The notes: generated from the sequence alone by a model not told the origin. A stretch of DNA of 64,000 nt from Mucilaginibacter sp. Bleaf8 (GCF_018390515.1 NZ_JAHBBK010000002.1:291743-355742); one strand, 5' to 3'. Positions 36,113 through 46,346 are shown, counted from the first letter of the stretch. A program made the numbers and translations.

Positions 36113-37675
36113 ATGAAATCTGCATTTTATAATTCCAGATACTTTGTTGGAATAGGCTTGCTGATGTTGCTTTGCTTTTCGGGGATTGCATGGTATATTT
36201 CAAAGCAGCTCAGCGCACAGACTAAAATGCTGAGCACAGACGCAGCTTCCGGGATTTTCAGGTTGAAGGCAGCAATCATTCGAAACGAATTCCAGTCTTT
36301 CAGCGAAAGTATGCGCCATGCCGATATGGCTGTTCACACTTATGGCTCTGCGAAGGAAGTGCTGGCCCATAAAAAGCAAATTGAAACGCAGCTACTGAGC
36401 GATGTGCGTTTTAATAAAGGCTGGTACGCAGTGAAGGGGCCGTCCGGCAGCGTGTTTACAATGGTGCAGAAAGATCATAATCAATTCAATCATAGTGCGC
36501 CTGATATTGAATTAAAAGCCGTGATCAGCACCATCATGTCAGAAAATGCTGGTACAGGTGTACAAACAAAAATCATCAATCTGGCAGGTTCAAAACATTG
36601 GCTTCTATTTTCTAAACGCTCTATGCCTGATGCATCTACCGTATCTTTGGGAATCGACATCGATTTAAAGGATCTTCAACGTTATTTGCAGCACGTCGAT
36701 TCTCTGAGCAGGGCGTCTGTATTTGTGATAGATGAACATAACAAATACATTACCGGTCCGGAGGAACAACTGATTGACAGGCAGATCAGCGGATTAAAAA
36801 AGAAAGGTTTATTTAAACTTTCTGATAGCCTGAGTACCTACGAGTTTACAGTATCTGATTACTTAAAAATCCCGGTGGTACGTTATTATACACCGCTAAA
36901 CATAGGTAATGGCGTGAATTGGACGATGGTAATTGATACGCCTTTGCTGGCTGTAGATGAAGGAACGAAGGCAATTGATAGCTATGTAAAACTGTTTTTC
37001 ATATTTACCACCATCCTTATCATATGCCTGGTAGCCTGGGCGCAGGTGAAATGGAGGAGGGAATTTACGGAGAAAAAAGAACTGAGTCTGCTTGCAGAAC
37101 GACAACAAAGAGACAATGCGTTTCTGCAACTTAATGTGCTTAAAGATAAGATTAACCCCCATTTCCTTTTCAACACATTAAGCTCTTTAAATGCATTGAT
37201 TGAGCAGGACCGGGAGCTTGCAAAAGCTTTTGTGCTGAAGCTTTCTAAAGTGTACCGTTATGTGCTCGAATCTCACCCCAGCGGGTTGTCTTCGTTACAG
37301 GATGAGATCGATTTTGTGAAGGAATATTTCTTCCTGTTAAAAATACGTTTTGGAAATGCATTGGAACCTTTGCAGTTACAGCTGGATCCGAATATTGAAA
37401 ACGGAAGAATAATTTTCATGAGTTTGCAACTACTCATCGAAAATGCGGTAAAACACAATATAGTTTCAAAAGAAAAGCCGTTAAAAATCAATATTGAGGG
37501 TAAGGGACGGTATATTATTGTGAGAAATAACTTACAACTCCGTGCGGAAGCTGCAAATTCATCCGGCCAGGGGCTTCAATACCTCGAGAAAACCTATTCT
37601 TTCTTTAACGAGCAAAATTTACGTTACGGAATTGAAAATAATGAATATGTTTGTTATCTGCCGGTGTTGCCCTGA
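36113..37675 (+). CDS. LytS-type sensor histidine kinase of the protease/SusCD locus
   Basis: 520 residues from the ATG at 36113; a GTG 36 bases earlier is less likely. Membrane helices at ~11-30 and ~292-311 flank a ~260-residue extracytoplasmic sensor domain of Cache-like size. The kinase core is the His_kinase (LytS/YehU) type, with phosphoacceptor H350 in INPHFLFNTLSSLNAL and N-box QLLIENAVKHN; the G-boxes are reduced (GQGLQYL), as usual for this class. The gene opens a colinear block with the metalloprotease, SusC, SusD and a LytTR response regulator, its likely partner at 45150. Confidence 0.9.
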   Translation: MKSAFYNSRYFVGIGLLMLLCFSGIAWYISKQLSAQTKMLSTDAASGIFRLKAAIIRNEFQSFSESMRHADMAVHTYGSAKEVLAHKKQIETQLLSDVRFNKGWYAVKGPSGSVFTMVQKDHNQFNHSAPDIELKAVISTIMSENAGTGVQTKIINLAGSKHWLLFSKRSMPDASTVSLGIDIDLKDLQRYLQHVDSLSRASVFVIDEHNKYITGPEEQLIDRQISGLKKKGLFKLSDSLSTYEFTVSDYLKIPVVRYYTPLNIGNGVNWTMVIDTPLLAVDEGTKAIDSYVKLFFIFTTILIICLVAWAQVKWRREFTEKKELSLLAERQQRDNAFLQLNVLKDKINPHFLFNTLSSLNALIEQDRELAKAFVLKLSKVYRYVLESHPSGLSSLQDEIDFVKEYFFLLKIRFGNALEPLQLQLDPNIENGRIIFMSLQLLIENAVKHNIVSKEKPLKINIEGKGRYIIVRNNLQLRAEAANSSGQGLQYLEKTYSFFNEQNLRYGIENNEYVCYLPVLP

Positions 37676-37770
37676 ATAGTTCACTCGCTTTTTTTACGCA
37701 TTCAATATTCAAATCAGCAATTTCACTCCAAAGCCTTACGTAAATTCTTAATGTTAAAACATATTAGAAG

Positions 37771-40362
37771 ATGTTTTCCAACAAAGTCTTCTATATTTTC
37801 CTTTCCTTAACATTCGCAGTAACTTTGGCGAACGGTCAAGTAACAAAAAATAAGGTCAACCCGTCTTCCAAGTCGCTTGGGAAAGACACATCTAAAACCA
37901 AAACAGATACAACTAAAAAAAAGGAGTTAAAAAATTATAATGAGCTGCTCAAAAAAGCCAAAAGCTGGAGCGGCATGTTCAAGGTGCACCAGGTAGAGGC
38001 AGATTATTATTTTGAAATTCCGCTGAGTTTGATGGAAGCCGACTTTTTGCTGGTGAATAAACTGTCTTCCGTACCGCTTGCCCTTAATGAATCGGGCCTC
38101 AACAAGGGTATGAATTTTGAAAATAAGGTAATTCGTTTCACCCACAATCCGCTGACAAAAACGGTATGGGTAAAAACCATTGTTCCGCAGGTCGAGTCGG
38201 CTTCCGGCGATGCCATTACCCAATCCGTACGCGATAACTTTATCGGCTCTGTCATCGAGTCATTCAAAATAGAGTCTTATAATCCAGATTCTACAGCGGT
38301 AGTTATAAAAGTGAATAAGGTGTTTGATGGTACGGAGAAAAGCTTCAACGATGTATTTACCGATATCGGTTTAGGAACCTCTCCAAAAACGGCCCTGTCA
38401 GGTATCGAGCGAATCAAAACCTTTCCTCAAAACATTGTTGTACGTTCGCTGATGAGTACACGGGTTACAGAAGGGCAAAACAGCATTCCAATCAGTGTGA
38501 ATGTGACCACCAACCTGTTATTACTTCCTAAAAAGCCGATGCACCCCCGTTTTGCTGATCCAAGAGTGGGATTTTTTAGTTCTCCGCGCTGGTACTTTTC
38601 AGACAAGCAGCATAAAATGGAAAGCAGGCAACTGATTACCCGCTGGCGTATGGAACCCAAGCCGGAAGACAGGAAGAAGTACCTGAAAGGCGAACTGGTG
38701 GAACCGGTTAAACCCATTATTTTCTATATTGACCCATCTACGCCACGGCAATGGCGGAAGTATATCATAGCCGGCGTTCATGACTGGCAAAAAGCCTTTG
38801 AACAAGCAGGTTTCAAGAATGCCATACAAGCCAAAGAAGTAACCGACACAGCAAACTTTGATGGTGACGATGTGCGTTATTCGGAAATTACTTATGCGGC
38901 CTCACCCAAGTCAAACGCGATGGGGCCAGCCGTGATTGACCCCCGTTCAGGAGAAATCCTTGAGTCGGACGTAATTTGGTGGCACAACGTAATGACCTCT
39001 GTACAGTACTGGATGCGCATCCAAACCGGAATCATTGATCCGAAGGTAAGAGGAAATAACATACCGGATGAAAAGATGGGTAATGCGATCCGCTTTGTGT
39101 CTTCCCATGAAATAGGTCACACGCTCGGGTTGAAGCATAATATGGGTGCTTCTGCCGCTTTTCCTGTCGATTCTTTGAGATCGCCTTCTTTTACCAAACG
39201 CATGGGCGGAACGGCACCATCCATTATGGATTATGCCCGGTTCAATTATGTAGCCCAACCTGGCGATGGCGTAACCAACATCACACCCAAAATAGGCGTT
39301 TATGATAAATATGCCATAGCCTGGGGATACCGTTGGTTACCTGTTGAGGATGCACATGAAGAGGTGCCTGTATTAAGGAAGTGGATAGACCAGCATGCTC
39401 ATGATCCGCTTTACCGTTATGGGGAGCAACAGGCCAGCACCAATATTATAGACCCCCGTTCGCAATCCGAAGATTTGGGCGATGATGCAGTTAAAGCAAG
39501 CCGTTACGGACTGGCCAATTTAAAGCGCCTTATCCCGCAAATTGCTGTATGGTCGGCCAATGAGGGGGAGGATTACTACCAGGCCGGTAAATTATATATG
39601 GCCGCCCTTGGGCAATGGCAAACCTACGCCGAACATGTAACCGCGAACATTGGCGGTTACTACTTGGAAAACCCTGTAGCCGGCGACCAGAAAAACGCCT
39701 ATACACCGGTTCCTGTCAAAGTGCAGCAGGAAGCACTTGCTTACCTTAAATCCGAAGTTTTCCGTATGCCGGAATGGTTGTTCAATAAAGAGTTGTTGAG
39801 CAAGACCTTCCCGGTTAAGGATACGCCACTTGGCCCTTTTGAGTATGCGCCATATAGTTTGAGACGGGAATTTCAATATAGTATTTTATATAGCCTGAGC
39901 AGCGACGAACGCTTGCTGCGTATGCTGGAAATGGAAATGCTGTATGGTAACGCAAATGTTTACACAGCGGCCCAGCTTTTAAATGATATCCGTACTTCGG
40001 TTTTTGACAAGACGGTTACCGGAAAACCTTTGGATATATTGGACCGCATGCTACAGCAAAATTATGTGGATGTATTATTGGTAAGCACCGACAAGTTGTT
40101 GGATAAGGTAACGAAAAGAAGCCTGATCGATTTAAGACAAAATGATTCGACAGACTTTTGCAGCCTGATGAGCCTGCCCGAGCTTAGAAATATTTATGTA
40201 AGCGCTATGGGCCGTACATCGGAAGCTGCGGCTTTGAAGCGATCAGAACTGCTAACCATACTTGATTTGCTGGAAAGCCGCCAGCAAAAAGTAGATAACA
40301 CCAATAAAGGACACTATCAGGACCTGATCCTACGCATCAAACAAAGTTTGCAGATTAAATAA
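37771..40362 (+). CDS. Zinc-dependent metalloprotease, metzincin-like (DUF5117/DUF4953 type)
   Basis: 863 residues with an N-terminal signal (cleavage near ANGQ, residue ~23) and a lysine/threonine-rich linker. The zinc site is the extended metzincin form HEIGHTLGLKH (ligands H446, H450, H456; general base E447) followed by a Met-turn-like SIMDYARFNY. The flanking domains match the large secreted Bacteroidota proteases annotated as DUF5117/DUF5118/DUF4953. It probably degrades proteins outside the cell or in the periplasm. It lies 95 bases after the kinase gene and 30 bases before susC, so its products may feed the SusCD pair. Confidence 0.9.
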   Translation: MFSNKVFYIFLSLTFAVTLANGQVTKNKVNPSSKSLGKDTSKTKTDTTKKKELKNYNELLKKAKSWSGMFKVHQVEADYYFEIPLSLMEADFLLVNKLSSVPLALNESGLNKGMNFENKVIRFTHNPLTKTVWVKTIVPQVESASGDAITQSVRDNFIGSVIESFKIESYNPDSTAVVIKVNKVFDGTEKSFNDVFTDIGLGTSPKTALSGIERIKTFPQNIVVRSLMSTRVTEGQNSIPISVNVTTNLLLLPKKPMHPRFADPRVGFFSSPRWYFSDKQHKMESRQLITRWRMEPKPEDRKKYLKGELVEPVKPIIFYIDPSTPRQWRKYIIAGVHDWQKAFEQAGFKNAIQAKEVTDTANFDGDDVRYSEITYAASPKSNAMGPAVIDPRSGEILESDVIWWHNVMTSVQYWMRIQTGIIDPKVRGNNIPDEKMGNAIRFVSSHEIGHTLGLKHNMGASAAFPVDSLRSPSFTKRMGGTAPSIMDYARFNYVAQPGDGVTNITPKIGVYDKYAIAWGYRWLPVEDAHEEVPVLRKWIDQHAHDPLYRYGEQQASTNIIDPRSQSEDLGDDAVKASRYGLANLKRLIPQIAVWSANEGEDYYQAGKLYMAALGQWQTYAEHVTANIGGYYLENPVAGDQKNAYTPVPVKVQQEALAYLKSEVFRMPEWLFNKELLSKTFPVKDTPLGPFEYAPYSLRREFQYSILYSLSSDERLLRMLEMEMLYGNANVYTAAQLLNDIRTSVFDKTVTGKPLDILDRMLQQNYVDVLLVSTDKLLDKVTKRSLIDLRQNDSTDFCSLMSLPELRNIYVSAMGRTSEAAALKRSELLTILDLLESRQQKVDNTNKGHYQDLILRIKQSLQIK

Positions 40363-40392
40363 AATAGTAATTCAACCTCCTAATTTTTAAAT

Positions 40393-43300
40393 ATGATTAA
40401 ACCAATACAACTATTACTGTTAATGTTGGCCATCAGTTCTGCTGCATACAGCCAGAAACTCAAGGCCATCACCGGAAAAGTATCGGGGCCCCAAGGCTTA
40501 CCGATCGTTGGAGCTTCGGTCTTCGTCGATAAAGCCTTAATTGGCGAGCAAACCGATATGCCCGGCATAATTCGCAATTCGGTGATCGGTACAATTACCG
40601 ACACGGAAGGAAAGTTTAAATTAAGTGTACCAGAAGGTACCACTGCTGTACGTGTAAGTTACTTAGGGTATAATACCATACTGGTTGATATCCGTAACAA
40701 AAGCTCGTTGGATATCAAAATGTCTAACAGTGATAACGCTTTAAATGATATTGTAGTTAACGGTTACACCAGCGTTTCAAAGCGTAAAAGTACAGTTGCA
40801 ACCAGCCTGGTAGAATACGATAAGATACGGCAAACGGGCGTTTCTGGTGTGGATCAAATGCTGCAAGGGCAGGTAGCCGGCGTGAATGTAACTAACATCA
40901 GCGGTGGTCCGGGTTCAGCACCAAAAATCCGGATTCGTGGTACGGCATCATTGAACGGCGGGCAGGACCCTTTATGGGTACTTGACGGTATACCTCTTGA
41001 GGGAACCAATTTGCCGAATATCTATGACAAGGATAATATCGATGCCTTACGCAATTTGCCTATAGCCGGGTTAAATCCTGATGATATTGCAGATATAACA
41101 ATATTAAAGGATGCTGCTGCAACAGCCATTTATGGTGCAAGAGCCTCTAATGGTGTAATAGTAATTACCACCAAGAAAGGTAAGAAAGGCCCGATTGCAA
41201 TCAACTTTAACGCAAGCACGTTTGTGGCTCAACGTCCTGATCTTGGTAAGCTCAATTTAATGAATGCGTCAGAAAAGGTTGATTTTGAATTAGCATTGGC
41301 AAGCCGTGCGGATTTGAACTATAGGGACAAGCAAGGCGCCATTGCCAGGATTCTGGGTGCCAATAATGAACTGGCCAATTACCGGGCTAACGGCTTCTCC
41401 GCACTAAATTCAGCAACTCAAAATCAAATCAATGCCCTTAGGCAGAATAATACTGACTGGGGACGCGAGCTTTACCAGGCACCCGTGAACCAGCAATATG
41501 GTTTAAGCCTGTCGGGTGGCAGCGATGCTGCTAATTATTACCTGTCTACAGGGTATTACAACGAAAAGGGAGCTACTAAAGGCACAGGACTTGAAAGGTA
41601 TAACGTTACGTTAAAAACCGACTTTAATATCTCTTCAAAATTCACCGCAGGTGCAGCCTTGTTCGGGTCGAGAACTATCCGCAAAAGCTACTTGACTGAA
41701 GTTGACGCACGTACCAATCCTTCAAATTATTCCAGAAATGTGAATCCGTATCAAACGGTTTATGACGCGAATGGAAATTATGCGTATGATCAGGACATCT
41801 TTGGAACCAGTAATTTCAGTGGCGATGTTTACCTTCCATTCAATGCGGTTGAAGAAAGGCAGAACACACGCTACGGCTTAAACAATAGCAGCCTGAAAGG
41901 CATCTTTGATGTGCGCTATAAATTGAACAACAATTTAAAGCTCAGCTCACAGTTAGGCTTGCAGTTTGAAGAAACCGGAAGCGAACGCTATATGGGCGCT
42001 AACTCATACGCTGGTCGTAAACTGAAAGAGTCTACCAGGTACTATAACTCAGCGACTAAAAAGTATGAGTATTTTCTGCCGGTAGGTGCTGCCATACAAA
42101 ATGATCAAACCTCCTTATTCCAATACAACTGGAAAATGCTTGCAGAATATAGCAAGACCATTGCAAAAAAGCATGAAATAGAGGCCGTTGCAGGAACAGA
42201 GCTACGGAAAAATAAGAACACGGATCTGACTACGAGGGGATTTGGTTTCAACGAGCGCACGTTAACCAACACCAATATCGTATTTCCTAATGCTGACTTT
42301 GCAAGCAACCAAAACTTCCGTGCTTACAGAAAAGGATATGTTGAAAATGCGTTTGCATCAGCGTATGGTACCCTCTCTTATACTTATGACCGCAGGTATA
42401 CCGTATACGGAAGTATACGTTACGATGGCTCGGATTTGTTTGGTGTAGATCCTAAATACAGGTATCTGCCCATCTACTCTATATCAGGAGCATGGAACGC
42501 TATAGAAGAGTCTTTCATCAAAGATATTAACGCCATCTCTAACCTGCGTATCCGCGCTTCTTATGGCTTGCAGGGAAACGTTGATAAAAACACCTCGCCA
42601 AAAATTATAGGCCGTTATGATGATTTGACCATTTTACCAGGTGGTACCGAAACTGGTGTGATTGTTACCAGCCCGCCAAATAACAAATTGAGATGGGAAA
42701 AAACATCGACCTTCAACGCCGGTCTGGAATTAGGTTTGTTTAGAAATGCACTGCAGGTAACTGTAGATTATTATAACCGATACGGTAAAGACCTAATCGG
42801 CTCTGAAGCTTTGCAACTGGAAAACGGTTTTGAGTTTACCAACTCCAATTTTGCAAGAATCAGAAACAGAGGTGTGGAAGTGAACATCTCTACCCGAAAT
42901 GTTAATACCAAGAAATTTAGCTGGTCAACTGATTTCAACATAAGCCATAACAAAAGCAAGGTTTTAAGGGAGAAGGCCTTTGCCAGTCAGCGGGTACCAA
43001 CCCGTGAGGGGCTTCCGGTAAATGCACTGTTTGTTTTAAAAACCTCCGGTTTGGATGCCAACGGATTGCCGTTGTTCCAAAAAGACGGACAGGTACTTAG
43101 CCTGGAAGACTTCTATCAGTTATATGACCCTTATGCTGATTTCTTTCCTGGCGAAGCAGCAGAGTCAAAACTTACTGCCGACGGATACAAAGGGCTATAC
43201 ACTTACATTGGCGACAGAGACCCGAAATTTACAGGAGGATTGACCAACCGTATACGCTTGGGTAATTTCGATTTTGCAGCAACAGCCATCTTCAACCTTA

Positions 43301-43743
43301 ATCAATGGGTAACGGCTCAACCGGCCTACAATCCGGCAACGCTGGATCGCGGTCAGAATTATTCAAAAGATCTGCTTTCCGTTATCAGTCCAAACAGTGG
43401 CAGCCAGCTTCCCGCTATTTTTGGCAAAGATACCTATGAGAACCGTTGGATGGCTTATTACTGGCTTAACAACGGCGACCCGGTATCTACCTTCAGAAGT
43501 TTGGATATTTATGCCAAAAAGATGAGCTACGTGCGCATTAACACGATGCGTTTGGGCTACACACTGCCAACTGGTATAGCCAAGCGCATCAAGGCCAACA
43601 GCATCAGGTTTAGTGTTGAAGCCCGGAATCCATTCGTATTCGGCTCTAACTACAAAGGGTATTTCGATCCGGAAACCTATGGTAACATCTATGCCCAACC
43701 TATTACCAAAAGTATTTCCTTCGGTTTAAACGCCTCATTTTAA
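40393..43743 (+). CDS. SusC-like TonB-dependent transporter (protease locus)
   Basis: 1116 residues: a signal peptide (AAYSQ, ~residue 20), a carboxypeptidase-regulatory-like domain with an unusual insert (IGEQTDMPGIIRN) between its first strands, TonB-box region NDIVVNGYTSVSKRK near residue ~117, a plug with VLDGIPLEG and ITILKDAAATAIYGARASNGVIVITTK pieces, and a barrel ending ITKSISFGLNASF. No STN domain is present, so anti-sigma signalling is unlikely, in keeping with control by the linked two-component pair. A neighbouring protease suggests a peptide substrate as for RagAB (inference). Confidence 0.95.
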   Translation: MIKPIQLLLLMLAISSAAYSQKLKAITGKVSGPQGLPIVGASVFVDKALIGEQTDMPGIIRNSVIGTITDTEGKFKLSVPEGTTAVRVSYLGYNTILVDIRNKSSLDIKMSNSDNALNDIVVNGYTSVSKRKSTVATSLVEYDKIRQTGVSGVDQMLQGQVAGVNVTNISGGPGSAPKIRIRGTASLNGGQDPLWVLDGIPLEGTNLPNIYDKDNIDALRNLPIAGLNPDDIADITILKDAAATAIYGARASNGVIVITTKKGKKGPIAINFNASTFVAQRPDLGKLNLMNASEKVDFELALASRADLNYRDKQGAIARILGANNELANYRANGFSALNSATQNQINALRQNNTDWGRELYQAPVNQQYGLSLSGGSDAANYYLSTGYYNEKGATKGTGLERYNVTLKTDFNISSKFTAGAALFGSRTIRKSYLTEVDARTNPSNYSRNVNPYQTVYDANGNYAYDQDIFGTSNFSGDVYLPFNAVEERQNTRYGLNNSSLKGIFDVRYKLNNNLKLSSQLGLQFEETGSERYMGANSYAGRKLKESTRYYNSATKKYEYFLPVGAAIQNDQTSLFQYNWKMLAEYSKTIAKKHEIEAVAGTELRKNKNTDLTTRGFGFNERTLTNTNIVFPNADFASNQNFRAYRKGYVENAFASAYGTLSYTYDRRYTVYGSIRYDGSDLFGVDPKYRYLPIYSISGAWNAIEESFIKDINAISNLRIRASYGLQGNVDKNTSPKIIGRYDDLTILPGGTETGVIVTSPPNNKLRWEKTSTFNAGLELGLFRNALQVTVDYYNRYGKDLIGSEALQLENGFEFTNSNFARIRNRGVEVNISTRNVNTKKFSWSTDFNISHNKSKVLREKAFASQRVPTREGLPVNALFVLKTSGLDANGLPLFQKDGQVLSLEDFYQLYDPYADFFPGEAAESKLTADGYKGLYTYIGDRDPKFTGGLTNRIRLGNFDFAATAIFNLNQWVTAQPAYNPATLDRGQNYSKDLLSVISPNSGSQLPAIFGKDTYENRWMAYYWLNNGDPVSTFRSLDIYAKKMSYVRINTMRLGYTLPTGIAKRIKANSIRFSVEARNPFVFGSNYKGYFDPETYGNIYAQPITKSISFGLNASF

Positions 43744-43754
43744 TTTGAACAAAG

Positions 43755-45080
43755 ATGAATAAGATTATAAAATTTGCTGCTGCCCTGGTTGTTGTTGCAC
43801 TGGTAAGCAGCTGTAATAAATATTTAGATATTGAGCCGGTTGGTCGGGTTATTCCTAAAACCACCGAAGACTTCAGGGGAATGCTGACAGCGGCTTATGG
43901 TAGTTTCCCGGCACATAAATCATTACTGGCTGTGCGTACGGACGAACTGACGCTGGATGAATACGGAACTAACTTCCCGGCCTATAAAGATATTTATACC
44001 TGGAACGATAACTCTGCCGACGGCCTGACAGCGCCAATGCAGTATGTTTCCTTCTACACCGTTATCTTTAATGCCAACCACATCATTGCCGAGATTGAAA
44101 AAGAGGCCGGTAACGGGCCCGAAGTAGCACAGATTAAAGGAGAAGCTTATTTGTTACGAGCCTATGCTCATTTTGAACTATTGAACCTTTATGCTAAACC
44201 TTACAATGCTGCCACAGCGGCTACCGACAAAGGTATTGTACTGTCGCTGAAGATTGACCTGGAGCAGAACTACAAGCCATCAACAGTAGCGGAGGTGTAT
44301 GCACAGGTTTTGGCCGATATCAGTACAGGTCAGCAACTACTGAACGTTTCAAAGTTTGATGCAGGACTTAATTACCGGTTCACAACACGGGCCGCAACAG
44401 CATTTGCTGCACGTGTTTATGAATTTATGGGCGACTGGAACAAAGCGCTGGCTTCTTGCCAACAAGTACTGTCTGTAAACGGCGACCTGGAAGATTTGAA
44501 TGCATCGGGAGCGCTATTGCCGAATAACTTTCGGTCTAAAGAAAACATTATGTCTATGGAAAATGCCTTTGATGCGGGCATCACCTCAGCATCTATGATC
44601 TCGTCCCACTTACTCGGCATATACAATCAACAGGATGACTTGAGATATCCGCTTTATTTCGGTAGGTCTTTCGGAAGTACTGTATCGTTAAAAGGAGGAT
44701 CCAATGAAAAGAAGATCTCTTTCAGAAACGGGGAATTGTATTTGATCCAGGCAGAAGCGGCTTTACAATCAGACAACAAGCCTGTGGCGCTTAGCAGTTT
44801 GCTGGCTTTAAAAGCCAAACGTTTAAAACCAGTGTATTACCAGGCAGAAGTTGCCCGCCTTTCTGCGTTAGACAAAACCGCTTTACTGCAGGAAATTGTA
44901 AAAGAACGCGAACGGGAACTGGCCCTGGAAGGACACAGATGGTATGATTTGCGCCGGTACGGACAACCGGAACTGGAACACAGCTTTGATGATGGCCGTA
45001 CCTTTACCCTACAAAAAAATGACCCGCGCTATACCCTTCGCTTTCCGGCCGAAGCACGAGCTAATAACCCTAATCTTTAA
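43755..45080 (+). CDS. SusD/RagB-like lipoprotein (protease locus)
   Basis: 441 residues, notably shorter than the PUL SusD (581). Lipoprotein Cys at residue 20 (ALVSSCNKYLD). Core features are EPVGRVIPKTTEDFRGML near the start, GEAYLLRAYAHFELLNLYAKPY (SusD R-A-x-x-x-F-x-L) and the C-terminal ERERELALEGHRWYDLRRYG. It starts 11 bases after susC. It is the binding partner of that transporter; the small size fits a compact ligand-binding face (inference). Confidence 0.94.
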   Translation: MNKIIKFAAALVVVALVSSCNKYLDIEPVGRVIPKTTEDFRGMLTAAYGSFPAHKSLLAVRTDELTLDEYGTNFPAYKDIYTWNDNSADGLTAPMQYVSFYTVIFNANHIIAEIEKEAGNGPEVAQIKGEAYLLRAYAHFELLNLYAKPYNAATAATDKGIVLSLKIDLEQNYKPSTVAEVYAQVLADISTGQQLLNVSKFDAGLNYRFTTRAATAFAARVYEFMGDWNKALASCQQVLSVNGDLEDLNASGALLPNNFRSKENIMSMENAFDAGITSASMISSHLLGIYNQQDDLRYPLYFGRSFGSTVSLKGGSNEKKISFRNGELYLIQAEAALQSDNKPVALSSLLALKAKRLKPVYYQAEVARLSALDKTALLQEIVKERERELALEGHRWYDLRRYGQPELEHSFDDGRTFTLQKNDPRYTLRFPAEARANNPNL

Positions 45081-45092
45081 ATTATAGTGATA

Positions 45093-45127
45093 GTAAGAAG
45101 AAGTTGTAATTAACAACTTCTTCTTAC
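45093..45127. terminator. 15-bp hairpin between susD and the response regulator
   Basis: GTAAGAAGAAGTTGT (45093-45107) / ACAACTTCTTCTTAC (45113-45127), loop AATTA, starts 12 bases after the susD stop codon and ends 22 bases before the regulator ATG (45150). There is no T tract, so it may be an attenuator, an mRNA stabiliser, or a DNA site. A second small stem, GCTGC-GTTATT-GCAGC, follows at 45132-45147 right at the ribosome-binding region. Confidence 0.6.
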
Positions 45128-45149
45128 ATTAGCTGCGTTATTGCAGCGT

Positions 45150-45893
45150 ATGAATGTTTTAATTGTTGAAGATGAGGAACTGGCAGCGAACATGCTGCAG
45201 GCGATGTTGCTGGAAATCGATCCTGCAATACATGTATCGGCAGTGTTAGAAACCATTGATGCTACGGTACACTGGTTACAAAGAAACCAGGTTGAACTTA
45301 TCTTTATGGATATTCACCTTGGCGACGGCGAAAGTTTCTCCATCTTTAAACAAGTAAAGGTCACCGTACCTGTGATCTTTACAACCGCTTATGATCAGTA
45401 TACACTGAAGGCATTTAAAAATCAGGGCATCGACTACCTCCTGAAACCCTATGACAAAGCGGAACTGGAAAACGCCTTAGATAAACTCAATCTTATCCGC
45501 AATGTGTCCGGTGCCTCGCCCCAGCCTGCTTTTATTCCCCCTGGCCAGTACCGCAACCGTTTTATGATCAAATCAGGAAAGCTGATTAAATCCATTCATG
45601 TATCGGAGGTTGCTTATTTTATGGCAGAAGATAAGTATCTTTTTCTGGTTACACGTGAGGGGCAGCAATTTATAATTGATGAAACCCTTTCCAGTTTGGA
45701 ACCACAATTAGATGTAAAAGATTTTTGCCGTATCAGTCGTAAATTCATTCTTCATATAACATCCATTAATAAGATGTATATGCTATCAAGAAACCGGGTT
45801 AGAATCATATTGCAGCCAGCGGCTCCTGAAGGGGTAGATGTGATTGTAACTGAAGAACGAGCTGATTTTTTTAAGAGATGGCTTGATCAGTAA
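45150..45893 (+). CDS. LytTR-family response regulator of the protease/SusCD locus
   Basis: 247 residues from the ATG at 45150; a TTG nine bases earlier is an unlikely start. The receiver domain has the acid pair in VEDEE, phosphoacceptor D54 in IFMDIHLGDG, and later T/K residues (TTAYDQY, LLKPY). The LytTR DNA-binding domain occupies ~140-245 (FMIKSGKLIKSIHVSEVAYFMAEDKY pieces, FCRISRKFILHI). It is the probable partner of the LytS kinase at 36113, eight kilobases upstream at the other end of the same colinear block. LytTR proteins bind paired direct repeats; none is proven here. Confidence 0.9.
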   Translation: MNVLIVEDEELAANMLQAMLLEIDPAIHVSAVLETIDATVHWLQRNQVELIFMDIHLGDGESFSIFKQVKVTVPVIFTTAYDQYTLKAFKNQGIDYLLKPYDKAELENALDKLNLIRNVSGASPQPAFIPPGQYRNRFMIKSGKLIKSIHVSEVAYFMAEDKYLFLVTREGQQFIIDETLSSLEPQLDVKDFCRISRKFILHITSINKMYMLSRNRVRIILQPAAPEGVDVIVTEERADFFKRWLDQ

Positions 45894-46016
45894 GGTACTT
45901 CGGTCATAAACTGTATATCAAAAGAGGTAGTCTCTATTTTCCGAATAATCTCTTTATATAAGTATATAAGTCCGGATGGTTGATGGCAATAAGCCCACTC
46001 AACATAAGCAGGAGTC

Positions 46017-46346
46017 TTATAGAAGGTTTTTTATTCCCCAGTCCGAAATTTCCTTAAACACAGCTACCAAGCCTCTGCTTCTTTCGGTAAGCGAGTACTC
46101 AACCCGTGGCGGCATTTCTTCATATTGTTTGCGGATAACCAATCCGTCTTTTTCCAGTTCTTTCAATTGCTCAGTTAATACTTTGCGGGAAATGCTCGGA
46201 ATCCGCACCAGAATTTCGCCAAACCTCCTGGTTCCGAAAGTTAGATTGTACAAGATGATCGGCTTCCATTTTCCGCCAATCACTTCCATTGTTGCCGTTA
46301 TTGGGCATGCCGTAAAGTCCCTGCAGACCTCTTCCTTAGTTACCAT
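46017..46346 (-). CDS. HxlR-family winged-helix regulator
   Basis: 109 residues, typical length. Family signature: CPITATMEVIGGKWKPIILYNL near the N-terminus (conserved Cys followed by G-G-K-W), RRFGEILVRIPSISRKVLTEQLKELEKDGLV as the recognition and wing region, and PPRVEYSLTERS. HxlR proteins often sense quinones, aldehydes or oxidation through the N-terminal Cys. It is divergent from the NAD(P)-binding gene at 46457 (110 bases), the usual HxlR/target layout. Confidence 0.92.
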   Translation of the reverse strand: MVTKEEVCRDFTACPITATMEVIGGKWKPIILYNLTFGTRRFGEILVRIPSISRKVLTEQLKELEKDGLVIRKQYEEMPPRVEYSLTERSRGLVAVFKEISDWGIKNLL

